Shown here one piece after another: positions 1-11,262 of a DNA stretch of 64,000 nucleotides. A program made the translations under genes and the position numbers. The first letter of the stretch is position 1; every line of letters starts with the position of its first letter. Source of the DNA: Echinococcus granulosus (lineage: Eukaryota > Platyhelminthes > Cestoda > Cyclophyllidea > Taeniidae); NCBI RefSeq assembly GCF_000524195.1, contig NW_020170406.1:348690-412689 (forward strand), in the 5' to 3' direction. The notes under the pieces were generated by a model. That model saw only the letters and a program-made list of their open reading frames with translations. It had not been told where the DNA came from and did not search any database.

Positions 1-148
1 GGAAGTCAATCAGTTCTGTGAGTTTTGGTCTTCCTGTTTATGCTGCAAGCCTAGACTACACAGTTTTTCGGTTTTCTTTAGATTTTGGCAAAATTTTTAC
101 AAAGAAATCAGATCTTAGAGGAGAGGTTACTCTTGTTTTAGCCGCATA

Positions 149-732
149 ATGGAAAAGGGCTCCATCAACACTCCCGTATTACGAACGCTGCGCTCCATCA
201 CCAGTAGCAAGTCACTTGAGGAACCATGGCAATGCTTGTGTCCTTCGCAGAGGGTGCTGTTGATAAAGTCTTCATATTCAGCTGGGTCAAGTTCTGGTGA
301 CACCCTTACTGCCTTCGAAAATGGACAAGTTGTCACTGATGACGCTGCGCAGTCATCAGGCAAGATATGCGACAATTCGGGAGACAAAAATGTGACCAAA
401 CAAAATGCCGCCTCCACATATGCGGCTGTTTCCACACTCACGGGACTTAGTGATGCGAGTAGGGAGTGTTACAAGCAAATCGCTGATAAATTGTGAGTAG
501 TCCATTCTTTTTCACCGAACGATATGTTAGAGCAAAGTGTACATTGGAACAACGCAATCGTGCGTGCCGTAACAATTTGCCCTTAGCACACTCGTGGGGT
601 CTGCGGGGGATGCGAAAACTGCGATGTCTACGACGAATAAAGATGAAGCGTACCATTTTCGGTAGTCCCCAGAGGAAGACTTCGAAATATACGAGGAAAT
701 GGAGGATGCTTGAAATCGAGGGAGATGAGTAG
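149..732 (+). pseudogene. CBP/p300 5' partial copy A (TAZ1-KIX remnant)
   Basis: This is a decayed partial copy of the 5' part of the CBP gene found at 29384. A splice acceptor (TTTTAG, ending at 141) precedes ATG 149 by 7 nt. Exon 1 runs 149-492, a 38-bp intron 493-530 has a GTGAGT donor, and exon 2 runs 531-732; joined, they stay open for 181 codons. The first residues (NTPVLRTLRSI) align with [11 protein letters not shown] in the middle of the CBP TAZ1, so the N-terminus and first half of TAZ1 are missing. The intron is phase 2, as in the CBP KIX. After the junction AKCTLEQ matches VKYILPQ, but from about 582 the KIX similarity moves to another frame (AMSTTNKD against [16 protein letters not shown] against IYKELEEA), with stops at 663 and 711. 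It is best read as a frameshifted pseudogene; expression of the remaining open frame cannot be excluded. Confidence 0.7.
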
Positions 733-740
733 CAGGCTTC

Positions 741-3700
741 TGCTGGCACCAGTATTCCTGCAAAAATAATTTTGTTTGCAAACTTTATGTAATAATTAAG
801 TCCTGAGTAATTATTTTTGAAAATATCCCATCATCTCTCTGGTGTGATGCATTAAAGTGCAACAAAAAGTTCATTCATTAGATTGGAGAACACTTAATAA
901 ATGCATTTTATGCACAATCGTTCGTTGTTCTCCATGGCCCACTGGCACAGCAAAACCGCGTTTTAATTCATTAAGCAAAGTGTCAATTTGTGGCAGTGCG
1001 GCAGAACCTCTGCAACTGTTATCACAGTCCCCTTCGAAAATTACAACTGAGGTCGCTGAACAGTCTGTATGAATTCTTGTAGCAAAGTGGGAACAGCTCA
1101 CTGAGTGGCGTACACCTCAAATCTAAAAGAATACGTCTTCCGTGTGATCAGGTAAATGATAAATCTAAGCCGATTGAGACGAAACGACAACAAGTGTCGG
1201 CAACACGCTTTTGTCTCCTTCCCCTCCACTTTGTTTTAACCAAACCCATTTCATCAAGCAGCATTGCGTGCAAAAAAGAGGCGAATGTAACTGCATTCGA
1301 AACTGCTGTAAAGGAAAATCTGGGTAGAATTTTTTCTAAACTGCAACCTAGGCTTTAAATCCATTGTTTAATCAGTATTTGTGGAAAGCTGTTTTCTCCC
1401 CTCGTCAACTTTTGCCCCAAAGTAAACATCTGCAACGCCAAGCCATCTGTTTTTGAGGCGTTTCTTGAATTTGGTGTAATGGATGCATAAATTTATTAGC
1501 AAATTCACAGACACTCCTGTCAAATCTCAAAAGCACTTGTCACATTTCATGGCATATGTAGACAAGTGAGATGCTGAAGTTGAGACCAGATTGCAAATGT
1601 TGAGCAGGATTGTTTATTGTGCTATTTGGTACATACATGTACGTATATTTTCGGTATTTCACCCAAAGCAACCATATTGTTTTAGTTTGTTTCCCTCATT
1701 GCTATGAAAGAAATAGGCTGTAGTAAGAAATCACACAAATCTGAACCATTAAGCAGTCTTTTTACACACAAGTCGAATTATACGGATGCTGATTTATCGT
1801 GGAATTTTCTTAAAGAACTATTAGTAAGCTTTGCCTTCAGAGTAGAGGCTATGTAATGAGTAGGACTTGTCGCCGATGTGATGCTTAACATTTAGTCACA
1901 TTGTTAGCACTCCCAAGCAGTAATGTGGCATTTATTTTAATTTACATACATTTGATCGAATTCTTCAATCTTCGGAGGCCGCACCTCTACTGGACAGCAT
2001 AACTATTCCTGCAGCTTTCCACACTTTCTGCATTTTCGAAAAAATCTATCCCCTTATTGGTCTAGCTTATTACATCTTCAGACGACACTCTGGGTGCCTA
2101 ACACTTAGCAATTATTTTGGATGAAACTGCTTAGGAAGATGGTGCCATGACCACAGTATTTCCTAGTGTGTCTGTCAAACCTCACACGTCTTGTGCAGAA
2201 AGAGCATGCTCCTTCGTATACTTGTTCTTGTTCTCACTTCTACTCGAAATAATCCAAATGCTGAAGCCAGAAAACGTTGCATTAAAGCTGCACTCCCGTC
2301 CATTTTTTGAAAAATTCTGTACGCACAGAATGAAAGCGCGGGTACAAACTTGACTGTTTTATAAGAATAATTTTCCTCGTCTTGCAAAATGAACTAGTTA
2401 AGAAAGAATGCTAATTTACATGGTCGCCTTCCATTTATAAGAGGCTAAGAATTTGACTTCAAAGCAATTATGCAGGGAGAATCCACTCCTAGGCCTAAAC
2501 ACAGGCTTCGATGTGGAAAACTTTGCTATAGTTAACTGTTTATATTCTAAATAGCCCTGGGACTGTGTTATAAGCCATCAGTGGAGTCAGAGGAGGTAAG
2601 TGGGTAAAGGTAACATGGATCTGTCAGAATTCCACCGTGTTTTAGAGGTAGTGGAATTTATTGTGCACTGGAGGGTCCGATATGACTTGAGGATTTATAT
2701 CAGATCGCCTTAACCTCGACTCCCATTACCCTGTCATTTCGCTTTGGCTCTTTATGAATGTTTTCGTTTCTGACCCAAGATTTTTTCCAACCATTAGCGG
2801 TCTTCTCACGTGTGTTCTTAGTTGAGACTAACAGAGACAGGTGATGGATATCAATCAATGTACGTGTATTGGTTTCGAGTAGCATTGGAAGGGTGAGAAA
2901 CTGAATTATGCATCCATGAGGGTTCTCTTTGACATCCGTATAAGCTTTTAGTAGGTGTTGATAGAACCATCGTTGCTTACTCACCTTAGTCATCCGACTG
3001 ATTCAGATTGTTCGAATTTTCTGCCATTTGGGTAAAGGTGGAAAAGGACAGTTAAACCACACCTTCATTTTGCAATTACGTGAATATTTGTCCCATACAT
3101 ATTACATCTGGTCTGGTTTCACTAGTGGCTACATGGGATGTTGTCCGCAGGTTTGCGCTTGAAATTCGGTCCAAGTATTTAGGAATATGCCAAAGTGGCA
3201 ATAGTAAGTCAAACAGTTTTTGCTTTATTCCTTTTACCTGACTGCTACCATGTGTTTTATGAGATGGTGAAATGCCTAAGCCAGCGTAACATTAAGTAGT
3301 AATCTTGATTCAGCACGCAGTAAAAGTAAGAAGTGCTTGGAAGTAATCATGAGGAATTAAACATGGACAACTTGATATTACCGAAAGTAAATTGTGATTG
3401 CTAGCATTTTAAGTTGCACAAGATGCGTATAGTCATCAGCCGACATTTGAGAACGTCGACGGATTCCTCTGCAATTAAAACCGAAAATAACCCTTTCCTC
3501 AATCGCTCTCGAAAGCTAATGGCAGCTATTTTGAAACGTGACATTGCTTTCGACCAGTTTAGGGAGTAAGGCTGCTCTGAAATTTATGCAAAGTGTTAAT
3601 TTAACGGAGGAGGGTTCAGTTGAGCCGAACCAAGCCAGTTCTACCGTAATCTTTCAATTCTGGCGCCCAGACCAGGAAGACTCCTTGTCGTCCCTTCTAA

Positions 3701-6700
3701 CATTGTATCAATATCTACCCTCATATTCAGCACCACAAGGATGAGTGCCGTCAGTGCTGCCCATCCAACCCAATACCGACCGCTGACAAGCCGACAAGCC
3801 TAGGTTTAAGCTGATTAAATGCATCAAACATGCATCTCTTTTTTGTCAATGCAGTGACGGCCAAAATCTCATATAATTTTAATTAACAGATTTTCCGCTT
3901 CTCCCAAAGCTGAAAATTTCCCCTTTCGTCTCAATTCTTTTCAAGGACATAATAACCTTGACTGAAAAATCGTAGTGTGAAAATGCTCAATAGATACCAT
4001 CTCAGAAGTGTAACAGGTAGAGTGTTTTGGGAAACCCACTCACAATTTACACGTGAGACTGCAAAAGGCTAAAAAATATTCACTCAACCGTTAATAGAGG
4101 TTTAATTAATACAAAAGACAGCTTGTTCAACCATTTAGTTTATTCCCTTTTCCGTTCAAGACCTTTCCGGGATGTCATTTTGATCCCGTAGCGGATCCCA
4201 GTAGAGCATACTTACGCAATTTACGCCCAGTGGATAGCTCTAATGACCATTGAGAAAAAGTAATCTTCATCCTCTATGTTGCTCACCCAGCCGCAATTGC
4301 TATCTGCCAGGCCTTAAAGACTGAAAACATTCAACGCATGAAAGCAGCCTCGGCCATTGGCAAGGCGTACCTTCTTCTCGTTTGCCTTTAACCATAGTAG
4401 GGAATAGTGACCTGGACGTTGGGAGAACAACTGTTTCCAAGAAGAAGGAGAGGAAGAAGATTGGGGTGATTACTTGTATGAAACTAGAAGATATTGAGGG
4501 GTATTTCAAATATGTAAATCTGTTTTCATACACAGCCCTGATTGCCGATTTAAGCCATCCTATTGGTGCCAAAATAAAAGCGCTGAATAATGATGGAAGG
4601 ATGGACTCATTGGAAAACTTAAATGGAAGTGAAAGGCTTACTAACAAATAAGGAAGAGTAAAAATGCATTAATAAGGTAGCACAGATTCTTATAATTCAT
4701 ATAAAGAAAAAACGGCTCTAGAAGAGTAAAGCGATATTCAAAACTCAGCAAAATATCGGGAGAAAACACGAACAATAAGAGGAAATGAGCGTAGAAACTT
4801 GGGCAGGGCAGGGTAACTGGAAGAAAATGCCGACAACTATCACATGTGTGAATGTATGCATCAAAGGGCAGCACAGCCAAAATTGGCCAGTAAAGGATAT
4901 TGTTGTCCATCTAGTTTAGGTCAACTTTGCAGTGTAGTGCAGACCTACTTTATGAAAATAAGCAGATGTCAAAAAGATTATCTAACCGACCGATTCGATA
5001 TCCAGAGAAATAAGCGCTTTGCCTCTCTGGAGTGCATGACTGATGGCAATTTATACAAGATTTTCCCAGCAGGACAGTGATGTTGTGATACTGCCACCAA
5101 ATCACTGTAGCAATCTTGTTTTTCCTCGTTCTCTGAATTCTATTTCAAAAGCATCTTTAAGCTCATCCGTACAACAGTTAGTCGGTTGTTTCGTTTTCGA
5201 TAGACTCGCCTTGTTCACAGCATTTAGTGGTACGAAGAGCATTTAAAGGCACTACAAGGCCCTGCAGTGTTCATTTGAGCATCAGCTGGAGCCAAAGTGA
5301 GCACATTAGGTCCAGTGATTTACTTTTACCCAATTCTTTAACTTCAGTTATGGGACAATTGAACTAAATCGAATGAAGTATGCAGAAAGCCACAATTGTC
5401 TAAAGCCCTTCTAGGTGATTTGAGCAAGATTTTGGCTACATGTGATTAACAAATATGAAACCATGGAAGATAAGCCCCGCACTGCACTTCTAACTTCAAC
5501 AATTTACCTTCTGGAGCCACCAATGTTCCACTTTATAAGTGATGACTCCTTTTGCATTCCTTTTCGGTTATTTTTCCACCTCCTAATATCTACTCAAAAT
5601 TACAAAACAATTCTTTGATAACCAGGATTTTCTTCAGAAGTCCACAATAACTTATTTTCTTCCACTGCCGAAGTTTGGCATTAAGTATGTTGAATAAACT
5701 GAAGTTCTGTTTGTTGAGTGAGTTTGAATGCGAATTCGCATTCGGACATCTGATGAGGCCGTTAACACATACATACACAAACCGAAGTGGACTGACTCGA
5801 CTCATGCAAATCTCTGTGGCGGGTCAGGTCAAGCATGCCCTGTTTTTATCTTTATTCCTGTGGCATTGACAGCTAGAACGCTTGCTATTGATTTTAAACA
5901 GTCAGGTTGGTCGAAAACCCTCGCGTTGTCATGCTGCCAAGATCATTTTGACACCGGATAATTGCAAGGACACGATGCCCACTAACATTGTAAATCTCCC
6001 CATTTTCAATTTTATTCAACAGCTTTTCTTAACTTAAACTAATAATTCCGTATTACAGCCTTCGTATTCGAGGGGGCTGGGGTGTCGCCTCCTTCAGGGG
6101 AAAAGGGCAAATAAAAAGGACACATTTGCATTTCCGACGAACAGGAGGCAGTATGCAAGCTTAGGTTAAACACAAAGTAAGGCTTCTACATCAGTGGTCA
6201 GCCTAAATACCTTTGTGCTTCGTGTACGATATGAAAGCTAAAGTAATTACGCTGACGAATCGGACTCAAGTCTGTGACACTGTAAATGATTCAAATGTTT
6301 GATTTAAGCATATCAATGGATTACAAAGCAAGTCATTAGCAAAGTTGGACAAAGAATGCATATAACGTTTTAACTACAACGCCGAATTGGTAAATTGTAA
6401 TTTTTTGCAGTGGAAAATGTAGGCGTTGTTACTACTCTTTGAAATCAACTTCCACTAAGTGGTTGACAAGCCGTAGTATGCGATGCAATGCTCCATTTAC
6501 GCTTTGAATGTCGGCTGTCGGAAGGTTTGGCGCCATCCAATTCGTCCGTTCCGGTGTTCTTCATTCGGCCTATCGAAAAATGCCTTGAGGGACATGCCTT
6601 AACACGTCTTTTTTACAGAGACGCAGATGTATGTATCCAGAAAATAAGGAAACATGACATACACGGAGTGGATTTAATAAGCAGCCCAGCAACTACTACC

Positions 6701-6941
6701 AAATTACTGAAAAGCCCTCTAATTGTTAACCCCAGGGTGTGAAAAGCATGACCCACATCGTGGAGTTACGTCTAGCTGTGAGAAGTCACGTGGTAGCCAG
6801 ATCAAATTCGTAAAATGCTAAGATTAAAGCTTTGAATTGTGTCCGCAAAAATCGTCAACCTTAACCAATATATACACAAATCCCAAAACAATAGGCAAAA
6901 TCTCCTCCTCCAATACAGTCGAGATTCATTGAGATGAGTAT
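741..6941. other. Gene-free stretch after copy A
   Basis: I recognise no gene here. Open frames are short and resemble no family I know. Homology of copy A to the CBP linker fades at about 740 (shared GCTTCTGC). A candidate AATAAA lies at 896-901. The rest is AT-rich sequence without an obvious repeat. Confidence 0.5.
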
Positions 6942-7041
6942 NNNNNNNNNNNNNNNNNNNNNNNNNNNNNNNNNNNNNNNNNNNNNNNNNNNNNNNNNNN
7001 NNNNNNNNNNNNNNNNNNNNNNNNNNNNNNNNNNNNNNNNN
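6942..7041. other. Assembly gap of 100 N
   Basis: Exactly 100 N, the usual placeholder for a gap of unknown size. It lies between copies A and B of the CBP 5' duplications, so their real distance is uncertain. Confidence 0.99.
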
Positions 7042-8394
7042 GAAATGAATTATGCACTGATGCTTTCCTAATGATAATTGATATCCACAATACAATAATC
7101 TGAAAGGCTATATTTTCCAGCATTTTCACCTGTCCAAAGGTAATCTTCAGAATGATCAACAATTTGTCGTAAGAAGATTCGATAAAACCTTTCACAAGGT
7201 GATTACAAATTTTTGCACAGTGATAAATTTGGTGAGCTAGTGAAGTCTTCATTCTGTGAGATTAGTTATTGCAATGTTATCACAGCTGCCAATGTCTACC
7301 ACAACCTGCCTGGGGAGCGAAATGTAGGTCAAAACAGCTCGATACGTCATCAAACATAAGAATTTGACAATTGAGTAGAGAGATAGTAACCCTTTTGAGG
7401 ATGCATCACAATGCTGACCCAACTCACATCCAATTATGACGCAATGACTATTAGTTTTGCTTTTATAAGAGAAATAATAACAGAAGAGAAGCAAAAATTG
7501 TGCTTATTTTAAGGTATTCATCTAGCCTAGATATAGCAGCTTAGGATCTTCCATTTGCAACCGAAAAGGAGATGTGAACACAACAAGGGCCGTGTGACCA
7601 TCCAGGTCATACGGACTGTATCTCCAGTTTTCACACTCAAATGCCTCGATCCGGCTATGGTGGCTGGACCACAAGTGTTAAATTCTTTGGTCACTGCCCT
7701 GACCACAGTCTCCGAATTCGTGATATTTCGTCTATAAGTCAATTCAATACTTGTAAAATCACATTTTTATTTAGGCACCTTAAGTTCTTCGCAGGTAGAC
7801 TCCGAAATTGAGCACACATCGTCGATCAAAGCGCTAAGCCTACACACCCAATGTTAAATGATATTATAGTAAATGTATACGCCATTGGTGATAAGATAAA
7901 CGAGGTGTGTCAAATTCCTACTCGTGTTCATGGTTCGAAGGCCAATTCACAAGCTCGTTGGGTCCATATTCAACTCGACTCATAACCAGTGTTTAAATTA
8001 ACCTTCCCGAAGTAAATTTTTCATTAATTTAATTGACTCGCCTCATTTGTGACCGATCTAAAAGGCTGCCTCATAATTTTTTAAGTCTTTACCTGACCAA
8101 ACCGATTACTGCATACATTTTAGATAGCGTTGTTTGCAGCACAGATGCAGTTTTTACCCTAAATGATCATGTCCATGTACACGTTTGTAGACATACGGGT
8201 TTCGCATATATATTCCCATTAATGCGGGATCCCCAAAACTACTCAAAACTTGTCATAAAAGATTAAAATGCCACTATTCTTGAACCTTTGCAAAGATAAA
8301 ATACTTTTAAACGCATGAAGAGTGTAGTGCTCCGCCACTTCACTGAATACGAAAGTATTCAATGCACAAGAAAAATAAATGCATTTAAAATGCA
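7042..8394. other. Gene-free stretch before the inverted LTR-element fragment
   Basis: No recognisable gene. Only short frames without family resemblance are present on both strands. Confidence 0.5.
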
Positions 8395-9250
8395 GTAGGG
8401 GTTGGGGCTACTGAAATGGCTCAGAGGTCAGTCCACCCGATGAAGTCACAATTGTCAACATCTACCGCATTATATAGCCCCTCTCCTCTTTTGAGCGTCG
8501 TCCTCGACATCCAGTGTCAGTCATCGCAACGCAATCAGTGCTGAAAGAAAACATCCACTACCCAACCGTGTCGGTCATCGAATAACATGCCAATGAGAAG
8601 ATACTTGGTCACAACGTCATTGGTCCCGCTTGGCGATTATACTGAATCTGGAGTTTCGTCCTGTCACGCGTGTCTACAGCCTGACGTAGGAACGTTGGCC
8701 TGATACACACTTATAGGGGAGGATGGAATTTAACATAGGGTTTCGCGTCTATGCATCCTTGCCACGTCTTTGTCACTCGGTTACAGCCTAGTCGTATCCA
8801 TTTGGATTCTATCCAGCTAGTAAAGATTTGGGGGAGGTACCACGAGTTTGCTTTATCGATGTCTCCATACAGGTTAATAGCCGGTGTAGCTTTCGTTGTT
8901 AATAGCTTTCCGGTGGAACACAGAACTGAAGTAGTTGCCCAAGGTAGGCATAATTTTCAGCCCTTCTGTTTCGAGTCATCATCAGGTCCCTTATCCGAAA
9001 GATATACACTTCTTCCGTTCCGCTAAATTTCACCACCCGAAAGTAGAAATGGGCAAAGGTGTCCTTCAAGAGCTGGTACGCTTCCCGTTGTCACCAGTTT
9101 AGAACCCCGAGACTTGCCTGATGACGAATGAAGACGTTATGCCCGGGTAGAATATATATATTCTACATATAGTAGGGGCTGGGGCTACTTGTATGGCCCA
9201 TAAGTCAGCCAACCCAGCAAAGGTGCAATGGTCAAGACAAAAATTGACCC
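8395..9250 (-). mobile_element. Inverted LTR-retroelement remnant (LTR and leader fragments)
   Basis: The reverse complement of 8585-9000 matches 22880-23420. Examples are CTGAATCTGGAGTTTCGT at about 8640 against its complement near 23345, and the coding-like string NSFPVEH on opposite strands of the two loci. At 9110-9170 the sequence CCCGAGACTTGCCTGATGAC followed by GAATATATATATTC matches the complement of the LTR end at 27090-27156. Two blocks sharing GGGGCTACT (about 8400 and 9175) are probably LTR pieces around an internal part. No protein frame survives. The limits are approximate. Confidence 0.7.
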
Positions 9251-10414
9251 TTAACCAAAACCGCGAGTTAAATAATTTACGTATTACACAATGTCTTCTA
9301 GCGAGGGCCAAATTTTTCTAAAAAATGACCCCTTTCATTAAAGAACTCCTGTGATTTTGCGACACTTGATTAATTTACTGACTCTTTTAAAAACTTGACA
9401 CAATTCACCACTTGTTTGCTTGTTTACGCTAACTGAATGCATAACTAATCCACTAACTGCCGTTTGCCTAAGCTTGGATGAACTGATGAAGTGGAGATGA
9501 GGCAATAAGAAACAAACATGACCACTGCCATGGTTCTGGGATAGTACCACAGCTCCATCATAGAGCCGAGCAACGGTGTATATTGACTACCATCAGTCGT
9601 TCAGAACAGAGAGCTGCATACATTAATACCATCGAAAGGTGGTTACAAAGTAGCGAGGCGACACAAGGTGAGGTGATGGAACAAATATTGAGGTCGATTA
9701 ATGAAACGAAAAATCTGGCCATAGTGGCCAATCAAATAAAGTTAAATCGGATTGGCGACAACCCACTAATCGATTATTGGGTGAGCAAGCCTATAAAAGG
9801 CCACATCGAGTTAGTAGTGTGATGCAGTAACGGCTCAAGGGAGTTAACAGGCCGTAGTCAGTGTAAAGGTACGGTAGTAATAAAGGCGACGTAAGTGAAG
9901 TTGTATGATTTTTATGCATAAAAGTAGCGGCCTAGGAATAGCTATTAAAACTACCTTCTAGAAAGAAAATGCATCTAGTAGAAATCCGGCGCAACAACGA
10001 AAGTGGATTTAAAATAGCTGCCTTTCTGTTTATTTTATTTCCGGTGACAAAAGCGCAGTAGAGTTGAATTTAGTGAGCAAATGTGAAGCTTGTCAACTTC
10101 ACTGCGAGACTTGTAACAGCGTTGTTATAAATACGCCTCAATTAATAAATTGGTACCCCTCTGCTTCTGATTTTTGTCCTCCAACTCACACTATTACTCA
10201 CTGAATAAATTGCTAACCACTGCTAGACATCTACATCTCCTACGCTGTTGGAGTTGACAGTAGTGATTATTGTGTTCTGCCCATCGTTTACGTCGCTCCT
10301 TTAGTGTAAGATTAAACTGATCACATTTCTAGACAAGCAAATTGCGGTTTGGTTTTTCGTCTGTTAGGGTAAAATATAAGAGTCTGCAAATTGTATCACC
10401 TTTTTTCATAACAG
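9251..10414. other. Stretch upstream of copy B
   Basis: No recognised gene. A frame of 79 codons at 9583-9822 resembles no family known to me. The stretch ends in the acceptor TTTTTTCATAACAG immediately before copy B, so it may hold an upstream noncoding exon or promoter that cannot be identified by eye. Confidence 0.4.
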
Positions 10415-10420
10415 TTCTTG

Positions 10421-11149
10421 ATGAAGAAATATATCAACCAGCAGCAATCAATGAGGATACCTCCTAATATCAATGACATCGCTCATGATCAAGAGTACAG
10501 CGGTGGATACCCCTCACACTCCCAGTGGGACAGGCAGCCAGTGCAGATTCCAGACACCTCGTGCTTGTATTTCGACTCTCACTTATCAAAGTCCCACTTT
10601 CCTCCTGGTCCCAATTCTTCGCTTAATACAGTGCAGTCGAAGCGTTACTTAAGGAATTTTGAAGAAACGACCATCATTTTTACGCATACTCCCTTCTTTC
10701 GAAGCAAACATTTAACCCAATTTTACTCACTCGCGGAACCACAATGCTGTTCATTGACAGCGTCGCACACCAGCATACCGAGTCATCTAGCTCCAGTGGC
10801 AGATTCGACAAATGCGAATTGGCGAAATCGGAAGCCCTACCCTAGAATTGATGCCCATCGAAGGCAGCTCATTCAATACCATCTTCGTTTGCTGTTGCAT
10901 GCTCAATACTGTCGACGGCGAGGGCTCAAACGTTCAATTCAATGCAATAATCGACACTGCCATACATTGCAAAACGTGCTCAGGCATTTGGAGCAATGTG
11001 ATAGAGAAAAAAGTTGTTTAATACAGCACTGCGTTTCATCTAGATGGTTAATTAGGCACTGGAAGAACTGCGTAAATCTCGACTGTCCAATCTGTGGAGA
11101 TTTGCTACGAGAGCGTCAACAGGGAGGTCTGCCATCATGGCAACAGTAG
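10421..11149 (+). CDS. Stand-alone TAZ1-domain protein, CBP/p300 partial copy B
   Basis: A single open exon codes for 242 aa. A splice acceptor (CATAACAG, ending at 10414) lies 6 nt before ATG 10421. Residues 1-146 are Ser/Pro/Gln/His-rich and unstructured-looking. Residues about 147-232 form a full TAZ1 domain close to that of CBP: RRQLIQ, LLLHAQYC, RHCHTLQNVL, SSRWLIRHWKNC and DCPIC. All twelve zinc ligands of three HCCC sites are present. TAZ1 of CBP/p300 binds transactivation domains such as those of HIF and CITED proteins; this protein has no KIX, bromodomain or HAT in frame. A stop follows ten codons after the domain. Downstream to about 11262 there is faint similarity to the CBP linker and KIX start in a shifted frame. 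Its N-terminus shares sequence with copy C. It could be a functional mini-paralogue or a young pseudogene with an intact exon; the long open frame and complete ligands favour the former. Confidence 0.65.
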   Translation: MKKYINQQQSMRIPPNINDIAHDQEYSGGYPSHSQWDRQPVQIPDTSCLYFDSHLSKSHFPPGPNSSLNTVQSKRYLRNFEETTIIFTHTPFFRSKHLTQFYSLAEPQCCSLTASHTSIPSHLAPVADSTNANWRNRKPYPRIDAHRRQLIQYHLRLLLHAQYCRRRGLKRSIQCNNRHCHTLQNVLRHLEQCDREKSCLIQHCVSSRWLIRHWKNCVNLDCPICGDLLRERQQGGLPSWQQ

Positions 11150-11262
11150 CGATCTCACGCAGCGATTTGGAGACCTGTACAGTACTTTCGAGCTACAAAA
11201 GCGAAGTGGTCCAGATGGGTTCATTTTGCACGAATCTATTAATGCACGTATTCGCAGACCGC

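Noticed and set aside
127..441. 104-codon frame on the minus strand
   Set aside because: It is antisense to copy A exon 1 and resembles no family; the plus strand has splice sites and CBP similarity.
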